This document shows positions 16,013-24,288 of a DNA stretch of 64,000 nt, piece by piece. The notes under the pieces are model-generated. The model saw nothing but the letters and a program-made list of their open reading frames with translations, searched no databases and had not been told where the DNA came from. A program made the translations under genes and the position numbers. The stretch is taken from positions 558,001-622,000 of the forward strand of contig NZ_CP196822.1 in the NCBI RefSeq assembly GCF_051912485.1. Direction: 5' to 3'. This DNA comes from Nitrobacter sp051912485. Lineage in GTDB: Bacteria > Pseudomonadota > Alphaproteobacteria > Rhizobiales > Xanthobacteraceae. Each line of letters begins with the position of its first letter. Position 1 is the first letter of the stretch.

Positions 16013-17575
16013 GATTTTGTTGCAAAAGTCAGTTGAGACAAGCGGCGAAGCGTGATTCCGTTGTGTTGACGCGAATCTCGGCGAGGTCGATCGATGATGG
16101 GCCGTCTGAAGAGTGACCAGAGTCAACTGTTCTACGAGTTCCACCTTAGCGACGCGGTTCCTGAAGATCATCTGGTGCGGAAGATCGATACTGCGCTCGA
16201 TCTCAGCTGGCTTCACAGCGAACTTGCACCTCATTATTCGTCGATGGGTCGCCCGTCGATTGATCCGGAACTGATGATCCGGATGCTTATCGTGGGATAT
16301 GTCTTTGCGATCCGCTCAGAACGGCTGATCTGCCGCGAAGTGCAAGTGAACTTGGCTTATCGGTGGTTCTGCAAACTCGGCATCGAGGACGCAATTCCCG
16401 ATCATTCGGCGTTCTCGCGTGCCCGCAACGAGCGCTTCCGCGATGGGGATGTTTTTCGTCGTGTGTTCGAGCGGGTCGTCGAAGCGTGCATTGCGGCCGG
16501 TCTGGTTGGCGGTGATGGCTTTGCCGTCGATGCGAGCCTGATTCAGGCGGACGCCAATAAGCAACGCTCGATCGCGGGTCAGGATTGGCGCAGGGATCGC
16601 GATCCCAAGAGGTCCAGCCGCGCGGTGAAGGAGTATCTGGCGACCCTCGACGATATGGCGTGGGGCGCGGCCAGCGACGTGGTCCCGAAGTTCGTCTCGC
16701 CATCCGATCCGGCAGCCCAGTGGACCGGCGCTCACAAGGGACCGGCATTCTTCGCTTACTCCGACAACTATCTCATCGACGTGAAGTTCGGTGTCATCGT
16801 TGATGTTGAAGCATCCCGCTCCATCCGCCAGGCCGAGGTCGGCGCGGCAAAGACCATGATCGAGCGGACCGAAGAGCGCTTCGGCCTCAAGCCAGAGCGG
16901 CTTGTCGGAGATACCGCTTACGGTGCGGCTCCGATGCTGAACTGGCTAGTCGAGGACAAGGGCATCGCGCCACATATCCCTGTGTTCGATAAGTCGAAGC
17001 GGGATGACGGCACCTTCTCGCGCAGCGACTTTCGATATGATCCGACCACCGACGTCTACCACTGTCCCGCGGGCAAGACCCTGACGACGACGGGGACACT
17101 TGTGAATGGCGGGACCACGCTGATCTATTTGGCTAGAAAGCGCGATTGCGATGGCTGCAAACTCAGAGGACAGTGCTGTCCGAAGGTCCCCTTTCGCAAG
17201 ATCCCGCGCGACATTCATGAGCACGCCCGCGACGTCGCCCGGTCGCTCGCCGGCACTGATGGCTTTGAGACTTCGCGACGTGAACGCAAGAAGATCGAGA
17301 TGCGGTTCGCTCACCTGAAGCGCATTCTAAAGCTTGCTCGACTTCGACTGCGTGGTCCACGAGGCGCCCAGGATGAGTTTGTTCTGGCCGCCATCGCTCA
17401 GAACCTGCGGCGGCTCGCAACTCTGGTCGCGCGACCGCCACCGGCACAGGTTCTGCGCCTCGCGTAGAGTTAGAGTTAGAGTTGTGTAGAGGAGTCAGGG
17501 CCGGCGGATCAAAGCCGGTTGCCCCCAGCCGAATACGAGCATCCATCAGGCGCAACCGACTTTTGCAACAAAATC
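16013..17575 (+). mobile_element. IS1182-family element, copy 1
   Basis: A 1563-bp element with terminal inverted repeats GATTTTGTTGCAAAAGTC at both ends, and a 4-bp flanking duplication GGCC at 16009-16012 and 17576-17579. It has the same length and the same encoded protein as copy 2 at 18769-20331, in the same orientation. Confidence 0.85.
16094..17467 (+). CDS. IS1182-family transposase (457 aa)
   Basis: It starts MMGRLKSDQSQLFYEFHLSD, the typical IS1182 N-terminus (also LVRKIDTALDLSWL and GRPSIDPELMIRMLIVGYVF). The DDE core is spread over GGDGFAVDASLIQADA, LVGDTAYGAAPML and ETSRRERKKIEMRFAHLK (the glutamate in KIEMRFAHLK). A four-cysteine cluster (CPAGK...CDGCKLRGQCC) lies before the last helix. 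Complete and apparently functional. It cuts and joins the 18-bp ends described for the element. Confidence 0.9.
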   Translation: MMGRLKSDQSQLFYEFHLSDAVPEDHLVRKIDTALDLSWLHSELAPHYSSMGRPSIDPELMIRMLIVGYVFAIRSERLICREVQVNLAYRWFCKLGIEDAIPDHSAFSRARNERFRDGDVFRRVFERVVEACIAAGLVGGDGFAVDASLIQADANKQRSIAGQDWRRDRDPKRSSRAVKEYLATLDDMAWGAASDVVPKFVSPSDPAAQWTGAHKGPAFFAYSDNYLIDVKFGVIVDVEASRSIRQAEVGAAKTMIERTEERFGLKPERLVGDTAYGAAPMLNWLVEDKGIAPHIPVFDKSKRDDGTFSRSDFRYDPTTDVYHCPAGKTLTTTGTLVNGGTTLIYLARKRDCDGCKLRGQCCPKVPFRKIPRDIHEHARDVARSLAGTDGFETSRRERKKIEMRFAHLKRILKLARLRLRGPRGAQDEFVLAAIAQNLRRLATLVARPPPAQVLRLA

Positions 17576-17597
17576 GGCCACTAGCAGAAATATTTTA

Positions 17598-17879
17598 CTA
17601 TTTAGCCATCCGCCAAGCAAACAGCACCACAGTCGCCCCGAGCGCGGCTGCAATTACCGACGTCACTATCCCGCCGCCGAGCGCGAGAAGCACCGCGATG
17701 TGATGGCCAATCAACGCGCCAGCAATACCCACCAACGCGCTTGTGACGATGCCGCGGGTTGATCCGGAAAATTGACGAGCAAGCCATGACGGCCCCGCAA
17801 GCCGGTCGAACAGAAAGCCAGCGGTGAGGCCGATTACTAGAACTACAATAAAGGTGACGAGGGGGTCTGGGGCGCGCAT
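17598..17879 (-). CDS. GlsB/YeaQ/YmgE-family membrane protein (93 aa)
   Basis: It has three hydrophobic helices (LVTFIVVLVIGLTAGFLFD, TSALVGIAGALIGHHIAVLL, IVTSVIAAALGATVVLFAWR) with the glycine-rich 'G..G...G....G' packing of the GlsB/YeaQ/YmgE (transglycosylase-associated) family. These are small inner-membrane proteins linked to stress and stationary phase; the mechanism is unknown. The gene lies within the 1.2-kb segment bracketed by two same-orientation IS1182 copies, with its 3' end only 22 bp from the first. Confidence 0.8.
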   Translation of the reverse strand: MRAPDPLVTFIVVLVIGLTAGFLFDRLAGPSWLARQFSGSTRGIVTSALVGIAGALIGHHIAVLLALGGGIVTSVIAAALGATVVLFAWRMAK

Positions 17880-18265
17880 GTTAGGCCGCCTGTATAAGGT
17901 TGAGTTTCGGTAGCGATGTGCGCCATTGCTCAGTTCAACCGCGTCTTGCGCATGCGGTTGCGCCTGCGAAATTGCGGTGGCCGAATATAGTCGCTAACGC
18001 GGCGAGTGTGGTGGGAGGCCTCCATGGCCTTAGTCCCTTTCCGGACACTTCATCCCAAAACCAGTAACGAACAGCTTGTTAGGTTGTTCCACACGCGCCC
18101 TATGGCACTCCAGAGTGGGCGCCGTCCACAGCATCATTCGCGACCGGGTTGGCCAGCGGCAAATCCGGGCATGATCCGCTATGCGTCCATCGCGACTAAA
18201 TTCTGCAGCGCCGCGAAATGACACGATGGGCCATCAAAAGCGGACACCGCAACCGATCATCTGCC
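17880..18265. other. Intergenic region with no gene seen
   Basis: 386 bp between the GlsB-like gene's start and the ion-channel stop. It holds no credible reading frame. It should contain the promoter of the GlsB-like gene, but I cannot place one with confidence. Confidence 0.3.
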
Positions 18266-18691
18266 CTATCGAAGATCCAAACGTTCCAATGCTCTTCGTA
18301 GCACTTCAAAAATAACCGCAGTGGACCATCCGATCAGCAAGACCCCGTTCAGAGCCGTCATGGGGCCAAACAGGTGCCACCGCTCAATCGGAACAACGTC
18401 GCCGTAGCCGAGCGTCGTGTAGTTGACGAATGCAAAATAAACGAGACTGGCACCAGGAGGCGCCGCAGCGACCAAAAAATACCCCAAAGCCCAAACGAAC
18501 ACCTCAACCACATGGGCAGCCATCAAGACCGATACGGTTGAAGCCATAACAGCCATCAAAAATACAGCGGGATGCGATTTATTCTCCGTGCTGACAGCCC
18601 GCGCGACCCACACGACCATCGTCATTACCAGTGCGTGGATTGCGATGTTGATAACGCTGACGCCGCCGCCCACTAAAAGTTGCCGTAACAT
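18266..18691 (-). CDS. Two-helix potassium-channel-like protein (141 aa)
   Basis: The ATG at 18691 (MLRQLLVGGGVSVINIAIHA) is preferred because upstream codons run into the IS end. Membrane segments are at residues about 8-32, 44-72 and 112-132. Between the last two is a pore helix and the selectivity filter NYTTLGYGDVVP, the TxGYGD signature of K+-selective Ion_trans_2 channels. Only one filter per chain, so a tetramer is expected. There is no RCK/TrkA-N domain. The second IS1182 copy ends 77 bp upstream of the start and may have displaced its promoter. Confidence 0.85.
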   Translation of the reverse strand: MLRQLLVGGGVSVINIAIHALVMTMVVWVARAVSTENKSHPAVFLMAVMASTVSVLMAAHVVEVFVWALGYFLVAAAPPGASLVYFAFVNYTTLGYGDVVPIERWHLFGPMTALNGVLLIGWSTAVIFEVLRRALERLDLR

Positions 18692-18768
18692 GTCGCTCCA
18701 CCCAATGGCGTCATATCGCGTCAGACTACCATACTGGAATGGCCCTGCCGCGATGTCCGTTCCGGGTC

Positions 18769-20331
18769 GATTTTGTTGCAAAAGTCAGTTGAGACAAGCG
18801 GCGAAGCGTGATTCCGTTGTGTTGACGCGAATCTCGGCGAGGTCGATCGATGATGGGCCGTCTGAAGAGTGACCAGAGTCAACTGTTCTACGAGTTCCAC
18901 CTTAGCGACGCGGTTCCTGAAGATCATCTGGTGCGGAAGATCGATACTGCGCTCGATCTCAGCTGGCTTCACAGCGAACTTGCACCTCATTATTCGTCGA
19001 TGGGTCGCCCGTCGATTGATCCGGAACTGATGATCCGGATGCTTATCGTGGGATATGTCTTTGCGATCCGCTCAGAACGGCTGATCTGCCGCGAAGTGCA
19101 AGTGAACTTGGCTTATCGGTGGTTCTGCAAACTCGGCATCGAGGACGCAATTCCCGATCATTCGGCGTTCTCGCGTGCCCGCAACGAGCGCTTCCGCGAT
19201 GGGGATGTTTTTCGTCGTGTGTTCGAGCGGGTCGTCGAAGCGTGCATTGCGGCCGGTCTGGTTGGCGGTGATGGCTTTGCCGTCGATGCGAGCCTGATTC
19301 AGGCGGACGCCAATAAGCAACGCTCGATCGCGGGTCAGGATTGGCGCAGGGATCGCGATCCCAAGAGGTCCAGCCGCGCGGTGAAGGAGTATCTGGCGAC
19401 CCTCGACGATATGGCGTGGGGCGCGGCCAGCGACGTGGTCCCGAAGTTCGTCTCGCCATCCGATCCGGCAGCCCAGTGGACCGGCGCTCACAAGGGACCG
19501 GCATTCTTCGCTTACTCCGACAACTATCTCATCGACGTGAAGTTCGGTGTCATCGTTGATGTTGAAGCATCCCGCTCCATCCGCCAGGCCGAGGTCGGCG
19601 CGGCAAAGACCATGATCGAGCGGACCGAAGAGCGCTTCGGCCTCAAGCCAGAGCGGCTTGTCGGAGATACCGCTTACGGTGCGGCTCCGATGCTGAACTG
19701 GCTAGTCGAGGACAAGGGCATCGCGCCACATATCCCTGTGTTCGATAAGTCGAAGCGGGATGACGGCACCTTCTCGCGCAGCGACTTTCGATATGATCCG
19801 ACCACCGACGTCTACCACTGTCCCGCGGGCAAGACCCTGACGACGACGGGGACACTTGTGAATGGCGGGACCACGCTGATCTATTTGGCTAGAAAGCGCG
19901 ATTGCGATGGCTGCAAACTCAGAGGACAGTGCTGTCCGAAGGTCCCCTTTCGCAAGATCCCGCGCGACATTCATGAGCACGCCCGCGACGTCGCCCGGTC
20001 GCTCGCCGGCACTGATGGCTTTGAGACTTCGCGACGTGAACGCAAGAAGATCGAGATGCGGTTCGCTCACCTGAAGCGCATTCTAAAGCTTGCTCGACTT
20101 CGACTGCGTGGTCCACGAGGCGCCCAGGATGAGTTTGTTCTGGCCGCCATCGCTCAGAACCTGCGGCGGCTCGCAACTCTGGTCGCGCGACCGCCACCGG
20201 CACAGGTTCTGCGCCTCGCGTAGAGTTAGAGTTAGAGTTGTGTAGAGGAGTCAGGGCCGGCGGATCAAAGCCGGTTGCCCCCAGCCGAATACGAGCATCC
20301 ATCAGGCGCAACCGACTTTTGCAACAAAATC
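18769..20331 (+). mobile_element. IS1182-family element, copy 2
   Basis: The same 1563-bp element as copy 1, same direction. The left flank is GGTC and the right flank GGCC, so this copy lacks a perfect 4-bp duplication of its own, whereas the outermost flanks of the pair are GGCC and GGCC. Confidence 0.85.
18850..20223 (+). CDS. IS1182-family transposase (457 aa), identical copy
   Basis: The translation is identical to the protein at 16094-17467 in all 457 residues, including the DASLIQ, GDTAYG and KIEMRF core motifs. Identity points to very recent duplication or to gene conversion between the two copies. It is intact. Confidence 0.9.
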   Translation: MMGRLKSDQSQLFYEFHLSDAVPEDHLVRKIDTALDLSWLHSELAPHYSSMGRPSIDPELMIRMLIVGYVFAIRSERLICREVQVNLAYRWFCKLGIEDAIPDHSAFSRARNERFRDGDVFRRVFERVVEACIAAGLVGGDGFAVDASLIQADANKQRSIAGQDWRRDRDPKRSSRAVKEYLATLDDMAWGAASDVVPKFVSPSDPAAQWTGAHKGPAFFAYSDNYLIDVKFGVIVDVEASRSIRQAEVGAAKTMIERTEERFGLKPERLVGDTAYGAAPMLNWLVEDKGIAPHIPVFDKSKRDDGTFSRSDFRYDPTTDVYHCPAGKTLTTTGTLVNGGTTLIYLARKRDCDGCKLRGQCCPKVPFRKIPRDIHEHARDVARSLAGTDGFETSRRERKKIEMRFAHLKRILKLARLRLRGPRGAQDEFVLAAIAQNLRRLATLVARPPPAQVLRLA

Positions 20332-20504
20332 GGCCCATTTGCGACGTGCAGCGATCGCAATCGGACGTCGCCTTTTCAAGGAATAGCGGTCGTGAGGTAA
20401 ACACGACGAAGGATCGAACGGATTCGGGAGCGGGCGGTGCCCGCGAAATCCAAAGGCTCCGCACGGTGGCGATGCCGATCACACCGAATCGTAGTCTTAT
20501 GAAT

Positions 20505-20640
20505 AATGTCTTTTTTGGGGCACATCAATGTTACAGTGTCGTTTTTTCGTCTTAATCCACCGATAAATCATAATATAAATCATAATAATGTCTAATTTCA
20601 TTGTTGCGTGATGCGTAGACGTTAGCATTTTGTGCCGGCG
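20505..20640. promoter_or_regulatory. AT-rich block upstream of the chimeric gene
   Basis: About 135 bp much richer in A+T than its surroundings, with direct repeats AAATCATAATAT / AAATCATAATAA and several TTTTTT runs. It lies 100 bp before the gene at 20743. It may be a promoter/UP-element region or a nucleoid-protein (silencer) target on foreign DNA. No defined box is recognised. Confidence 0.35.
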
Positions 20641-20742
20641 AAGCTCAGTTGGCCAAGAAGATTCAAAGCAGACCGGTTCCGTAGTTGACGCCTCATACCT
20701 CGCAAAGCGCTCCGAAAGAGGACCTTGGTGGGAGGATGCGGT

Positions 20743-21579
20743 ATGTCGAAAGATGCAAGAGCAGTTTCGTATTGCGATCCTGGCCTTCAGGACTCCACGC
20801 ACGACGGAACGGACGCAAGAGACTACGACAGGCGTGACGCTGACAGCCAACCTGTCGATCAACTGGCGAGAATGAACCAGTTATTAGAGTCGGCGGCGTA
20901 CGTCCCACAACGTCGCGCGCGACCGGCAATATCGTCAGTCCATGACAACGGGAAAAGCTTGGAGGAGCGGATACCACTCTTCCTTGAACGCGAAGGTCAA
21001 GAGAGTGGGGACGGGGCCGCCCTCTCGCAGGGAAAACCTGAGCTTTGGGACGAAAGCAGATTAGGCCCGGATAAGGCCGATCCATCGCCGCGTTCGAAAT
21101 ATCTTCCCGCAGAACTCACGCATGAACACTATCCGAACCTGATTGCCGAGGGAACCACTGTCCCGACTATTGCGAACCGGGCGCTGCTTGTAGCCTATAG
21201 TTGGCCGGAGGACTCCCCGCGCTATAAGAAGATCGCCAAATTCGTCGATACGTTTTTCGGCAAAATCGATCAATTTAACAGCACGTCGAGGCATCCTAAG
21301 TGGCGCGAAGTCAATCTTTCGGCCGAAATGCCCGGCTGGATACGATTTAAGCCTGCAGCCGACTGGCTCGCTTCCCACCGGAATCTGGCCATGTCTACCA
21401 ATCCAGACAATTCGTTCAGCCAATCTGCTCCTGAGCTGAAGCTGGCGTTTGAACAATTCATACAGAACTATGCTTCCTCGTCCGGCCGGAAGACGCTATC
21501 CACCAAAGAACGGGAATTGCTTTTCGCAAAATTTATGAAAATTCTCGCCGAGTCGAGGGCGGAACAATCGGCCCGTTAG
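20743..21579 (+). CDS. Chimeric protein with TAXI-type solute-binding C-terminus (278 aa)
   Basis: The ATG at 20743 has GGGAGG 7 bases upstream. Residues 1-115 (MSKDARAVSYCDPG...) match no family I know and have no signal peptide. From about residue 120 it reads YLPAELTHEHYPNLIAEGTT, TIANRALLVAYSWPEDSPRY, RHPKWREVNLSAEMPGWIRF and PAADWLASH, the C-terminal lobe of TAXI-type TRAP-transporter binding proteins. The usual first 250 residues, including the export signal, are missing, so ligand binding is unlikely. About 465 bp of this 3' part recurs at 42706-43170. Probably a fusion produced by rearrangement. Confidence 0.6.
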   Translation: MSKDARAVSYCDPGLQDSTHDGTDARDYDRRDADSQPVDQLARMNQLLESAAYVPQRRARPAISSVHDNGKSLEERIPLFLEREGQESGDGAALSQGKPELWDESRLGPDKADPSPRSKYLPAELTHEHYPNLIAEGTTVPTIANRALLVAYSWPEDSPRYKKIAKFVDTFFGKIDQFNSTSRHPKWREVNLSAEMPGWIRFKPAADWLASHRNLAMSTNPDNSFSQSAPELKLAFEQFIQNYASSSGRKTLSTKERELLFAKFMKILAESRAEQSAR

Positions 21580-21738
21580 ACTTGTGAGAATGTCAGGACG
21601 TAGGCGATGTGTCGGCTGGCAGTCCAGAAAGCAAAACACGTTGAGCAGAGACTGTGTTAGAAGCTGGCGGCGTGAATTTCGAGACTCCACGAGGTCGTCA
21701 AGATTGGCTACGGTAACCAATTAGAAGGGGAAAACGCG

Positions 21739-22950
21739 ATGATCGACAGACGGCGTCTCCTCGCGGGATCGGCCGCGACGATTGCAACGCTCGGCTCTGG
21801 ATCCATCTTCAGTTCAATTAGTGCCTTTGCCGAAACCGCCACCCTGCCGTTCGACAATGGCGAGCGACCGCTGGTGAAATATCCGCAGAAGCGGTTGATG
21901 ATCGGGCAGACCAGCCGTCCGCCGCAACTCGAAACACCGTTCTCGGTCTACAACGAGAGCGTCATCACCCCGAATGATGCGTTCTTTGTGCGCTATCATC
22001 TCGCCGACATTCCACTCGACATCGATCTCGCCAAATTTTCCGTCGATGTGAAGGGCAAGGTCGATAAGCCGTTGAAGCTGTCGCTGGCCGACATCAAGAA
22101 GATGCCGGCAGTCGAAATCGTCGCGGTCAACCAGTGCTCCGGCAATAGCCGCGGCTTCTCCAATCCGCGCGTCGCCGGTGGCCAGTCCGGCAACGGCGCC
22201 ATGGGCAATGCGCGCTGGAAGGGCGTGCCGCTCAAGGCCGTACTCGACAAGGCCGGTGTTCAGGCCGGCGCCAAGCAGGTCGTGTTCAACGGCATGGACG
22301 GACCGGTCAGCGACAAGACGCCGGACTTTGCCAAGGCGCTCGACCTCGATCATGCCCGCGACGGCGAGGTGATGCTGGCCTATGCGATGAACGGCGAGAG
22401 CCTGCCGATGCTGAACGGTTTCCCGCTGCGCCTCGTCGTGCCGGGCTACTACGGCACCTACTGGGTCAAGCATCTCAACGAGATCACGGTGATCGACAGC
22501 GTCTACGATAATTTCTGGATGAAGACCGCCTATCGGATTCCGGACAACGACTGCAACTGCGTCGAACCGGGCACGCCACCGAAGGCGACGGTCCCGATCA
22601 ACCGCTTCACGGTGCGCTCATTCGTCACCAATCTGCGCGACGGCGCCAAGGTCAAGGCCGGCGCGGAGACCCCTTTGAAAGGCATCGCCTTTGACGGTGG
22701 CAAGGGCATCAAAGAGGTCGCAGTCTCCATCGACGGCGGCAAGACCTGGCTGCCCACCAAGCTCGGCAAGGATCTCGGCAAGTATTCGTTCCGCGAATGG
22801 CATGCCGCCGTGAAACTTCCCGCCGGTGCGCACGATATCAAGGTTCGCGCCACCAGCAACGACGGCAAGACGCAACCCATGGAGGCCAAGTGGAATCCCG
22901 CCGGCTACCTGCGCAACGTCGTTGAAACCGTCCACGTCACGGCAGCCTGA
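21739..22950 (+). CDS. sorA: Sulfite dehydrogenase molybdopterin subunit SorA (403 aa)
   Basis: It is expected to oxidise sulfite to sulfate in the periplasm and pass electrons to the SorB cytochrome. The N-terminus (MIDRRRLLAGSAATIATLGS) has a twin-arginine-type signal followed by a hydrophobic stretch and AFAE cleavage region. The molybdenum domain holds VNQCSGNSRGFSNP, whose cysteine ligates Mo, then RWKGVPLKAVLDKAG, YAMNGESLPMLNGFPLRLVV and PGYYGTYWVKHL. The C-terminal dimerisation domain includes FTVRSFVTNL and SIDGGKTWLPTKLG. Length and order match SorA. It sits 11 bp upstream of sorB. The short flanks are IS-bounded on the right. Confidence 0.92.
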   Translation: MIDRRRLLAGSAATIATLGSGSIFSSISAFAETATLPFDNGERPLVKYPQKRLMIGQTSRPPQLETPFSVYNESVITPNDAFFVRYHLADIPLDIDLAKFSVDVKGKVDKPLKLSLADIKKMPAVEIVAVNQCSGNSRGFSNPRVAGGQSGNGAMGNARWKGVPLKAVLDKAGVQAGAKQVVFNGMDGPVSDKTPDFAKALDLDHARDGEVMLAYAMNGESLPMLNGFPLRLVVPGYYGTYWVKHLNEITVIDSVYDNFWMKTAYRIPDNDCNCVEPGTPPKATVPINRFTVRSFVTNLRDGAKVKAGAETPLKGIAFDGGKGIKEVAVSIDGGKTWLPTKLGKDLGKYSFREWHAAVKLPAGAHDIKVRATSNDGKTQPMEAKWNPAGYLRNVVETVHVTAA

Positions 22951-22961
22951 GGAGAGTGATG

Positions 22962-23282
22962 ATGAACCGATCCATATTGCTCGCCGCTTCCGTGGTTGTC
23001 GCGCTCGCCGGTACGAGCTTCGCCGCCGCGCAGGCTAAGCCGGTGAAATATACACTGCCGGAAGAAACCGCGACGTTCAAGCCGGGGACCAACCGCGATG
23101 TCGTGATGAACAACTGCACGGCATGTCATTCGTCAGACTACGTGCAGACGCAACCGCGCGGGCCGAAATTCAAGAAGGATTTCTGGCAGGCCGAAGTGAC
23201 CAAGATGATCAAGGTCTACGGTGCGCCGATCGGCGATGCCGACGTCGACAAGATCGTCGAATACCTGACAGAAAATTATTAG
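22962..23282 (+). CDS. sorB: Sulfite dehydrogenase cytochrome c subunit SorB (106 aa)
   Basis: The start chosen is the second ATG at 22962, 7 bases after GGAG; an ATG at 22959 and a GTG at 22956 precede it. A Sec signal peptide (SILLAASVVVALAGTSFAAA) is followed by a c-type heme site NNCTACHSSDY (CxxCH). A short helical domain ends KIVEYLTENY. It accepts electrons from SorA and would hand them to a soluble cytochrome c or the terminal oxidase. It is co-directional with sorA, 11 bp downstream. Confidence 0.92.
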   Translation: MNRSILLAASVVVALAGTSFAAAQAKPVKYTLPEETATFKPGTNRDVVMNNCTACHSSDYVQTQPRGPKFKKDFWQAEVTKMIKVYGAPIGDADVDKIVEYLTENY

Positions 23283-23359
23283 AGCAGAATCCGATCATGC
23301 TGGCTCGTATCCAGCGGCGGTGAAATTGCACATTCTTGTGGGATGAAGCGCGGGATAGC
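23283..23359. other. Short spacer up to the IS66 complex
   Basis: No gene. The sequence continues across the IS66 complex: AGC-GTCGCGAA before it and GTCGCGAA-TAGC after it at 27598-27605, so the 3' flank of sorAB was contiguous with the IS630 remnant before insertion. Confidence 0.4.
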
Positions 23360-23446
23360 GTCGCGAAGTAAGCGCTCAGTTGATCCCCTTGTATCGGGTT
23401 AGCATCGAACATGCGAAGAATCCTCCGGTTGTGACGGAGGTTTTGG

Positions 23447-23869
23447 ATGGTGTTAGACGGCAAAAAGGACGTCCATTTGGACGGCTCATCGACTGGAATA
23501 GTCAGCCGGCTTGAAGTGCTTGAGGGACCGACGGGGCGGCGCGTACGTTCGGAATCTGAGCGTGCTCGGATCGTTGCCGAGAGTTTATTGCCTGGCGCTC
23601 AGGTAGCGGAGGTGGCGCGCAAGCATGGTGCGACGCGCTGGCAGATTTACGACTGGCGCCGACGCTTTCGACAGAGAGGCGGCTTGCCGTCGTGCGACTC
23701 TCCGACGACAAGCTTCGCACCGCTGGTTGTGGAAGAGCCGTTAGACGAGCGTCACGTTCCGATGGTCAAGATTGAGATTGCGATCGGTGACATCGTCGTG
23801 CGGACGGACGCGGCGATCGGCGAGAAGCAACTATCACAGGTGATCCGCGCGGTGCGGACGTCACGATGA
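23447..23869 (+). CDS. IS66 accessory protein TnpA-like (140 aa)
   Basis: It contains RVRSESERARIVAESLLPGA, VAEVARKHGATRWQIYDWRR and RFRQ: a helix-turn-helix of the IS66 OrfA/TnpA (transposase_8-like) type. The C-terminus (VKIEIAIGDIVVRTDAAIGE) matches the family end. It overlaps tnpB by 4 bp (ATGA), so the two are coupled. Binds element ends or assists the transposase. Confidence 0.85.
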   Translation: MVLDGKKDVHLDGSSTGIVSRLEVLEGPTGRRVRSESERARIVAESLLPGAQVAEVARKHGATRWQIYDWRRRFRQRGGLPSCDSPTTSFAPLVVEEPLDERHVPMVKIEIAIGDIVVRTDAAIGEKQLSQVIRAVRTSR

Positions 23870-24219
23870 TCGCTGCTGGCGCGGAGTTGAAGATTTACAT
23901 CGCGACGCGGCCTGTCGACTTCCGCTGTGGTCACGATGGGCTTGCGGCGAAGGTGCAGGAGATGCTTGGTCTCGACCCGTTCTGCGGCGCGGCGTTCGTG
24001 TTCCGATCGAGGCGAGCGGATCGGATCAAGATTTTGGTCTGGGATCGCACGGGCCTGGTGTTGGTGCACAAGCGGCTCGAAGGCTGCAAGTTCGTGTGGC
24101 CGACGATTGCGGATGGCGTGATGCGGGTATCGCCGGCGATGTTTGCGGCCTTGTTTGAAGGTTTGGACTGGAGGCTGGTCCGTCCGGAGGAAGCACGGCG
24201 TCCGCAAGCGGCGGGATAA
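23866..24219 (+). CDS. tnpB: IS66 accessory protein TnpB (117 aa)
   Basis: IYIATRPVDFRCGHDGLAAK, DPFCGAAFVFRSRRADRIKI, LVWDRTGLVLVHKRLEG and RVSPAMFAALFEGLDW form the standard IS66 Orf2/TnpB signature. This small protein is needed for transposition, but its biochemistry is unclear. Full length and co-directional with tnpC, 69 bp upstream of it. Confidence 0.9.
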   Translation: MIAAGAELKIYIATRPVDFRCGHDGLAAKVQEMLGLDPFCGAAFVFRSRRADRIKILVWDRTGLVLVHKRLEGCKFVWPTIADGVMRVSPAMFAALFEGLDWRLVRPEEARRPQAAG

Positions 24220-24288
24220 CTGCGGCAGAGTGACTCGGGACGCTCTTTGCGCATGGCGAGAACGGCGGCGATGTGCTGGAAATAGCGC

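Noticed and set aside
16094..20223. Reverse-strand frames (139-187 codons) repeated in both IS1182 copies
   Set aside because: They recur only because the transposase DNA is duplicated; they are antisense to it.
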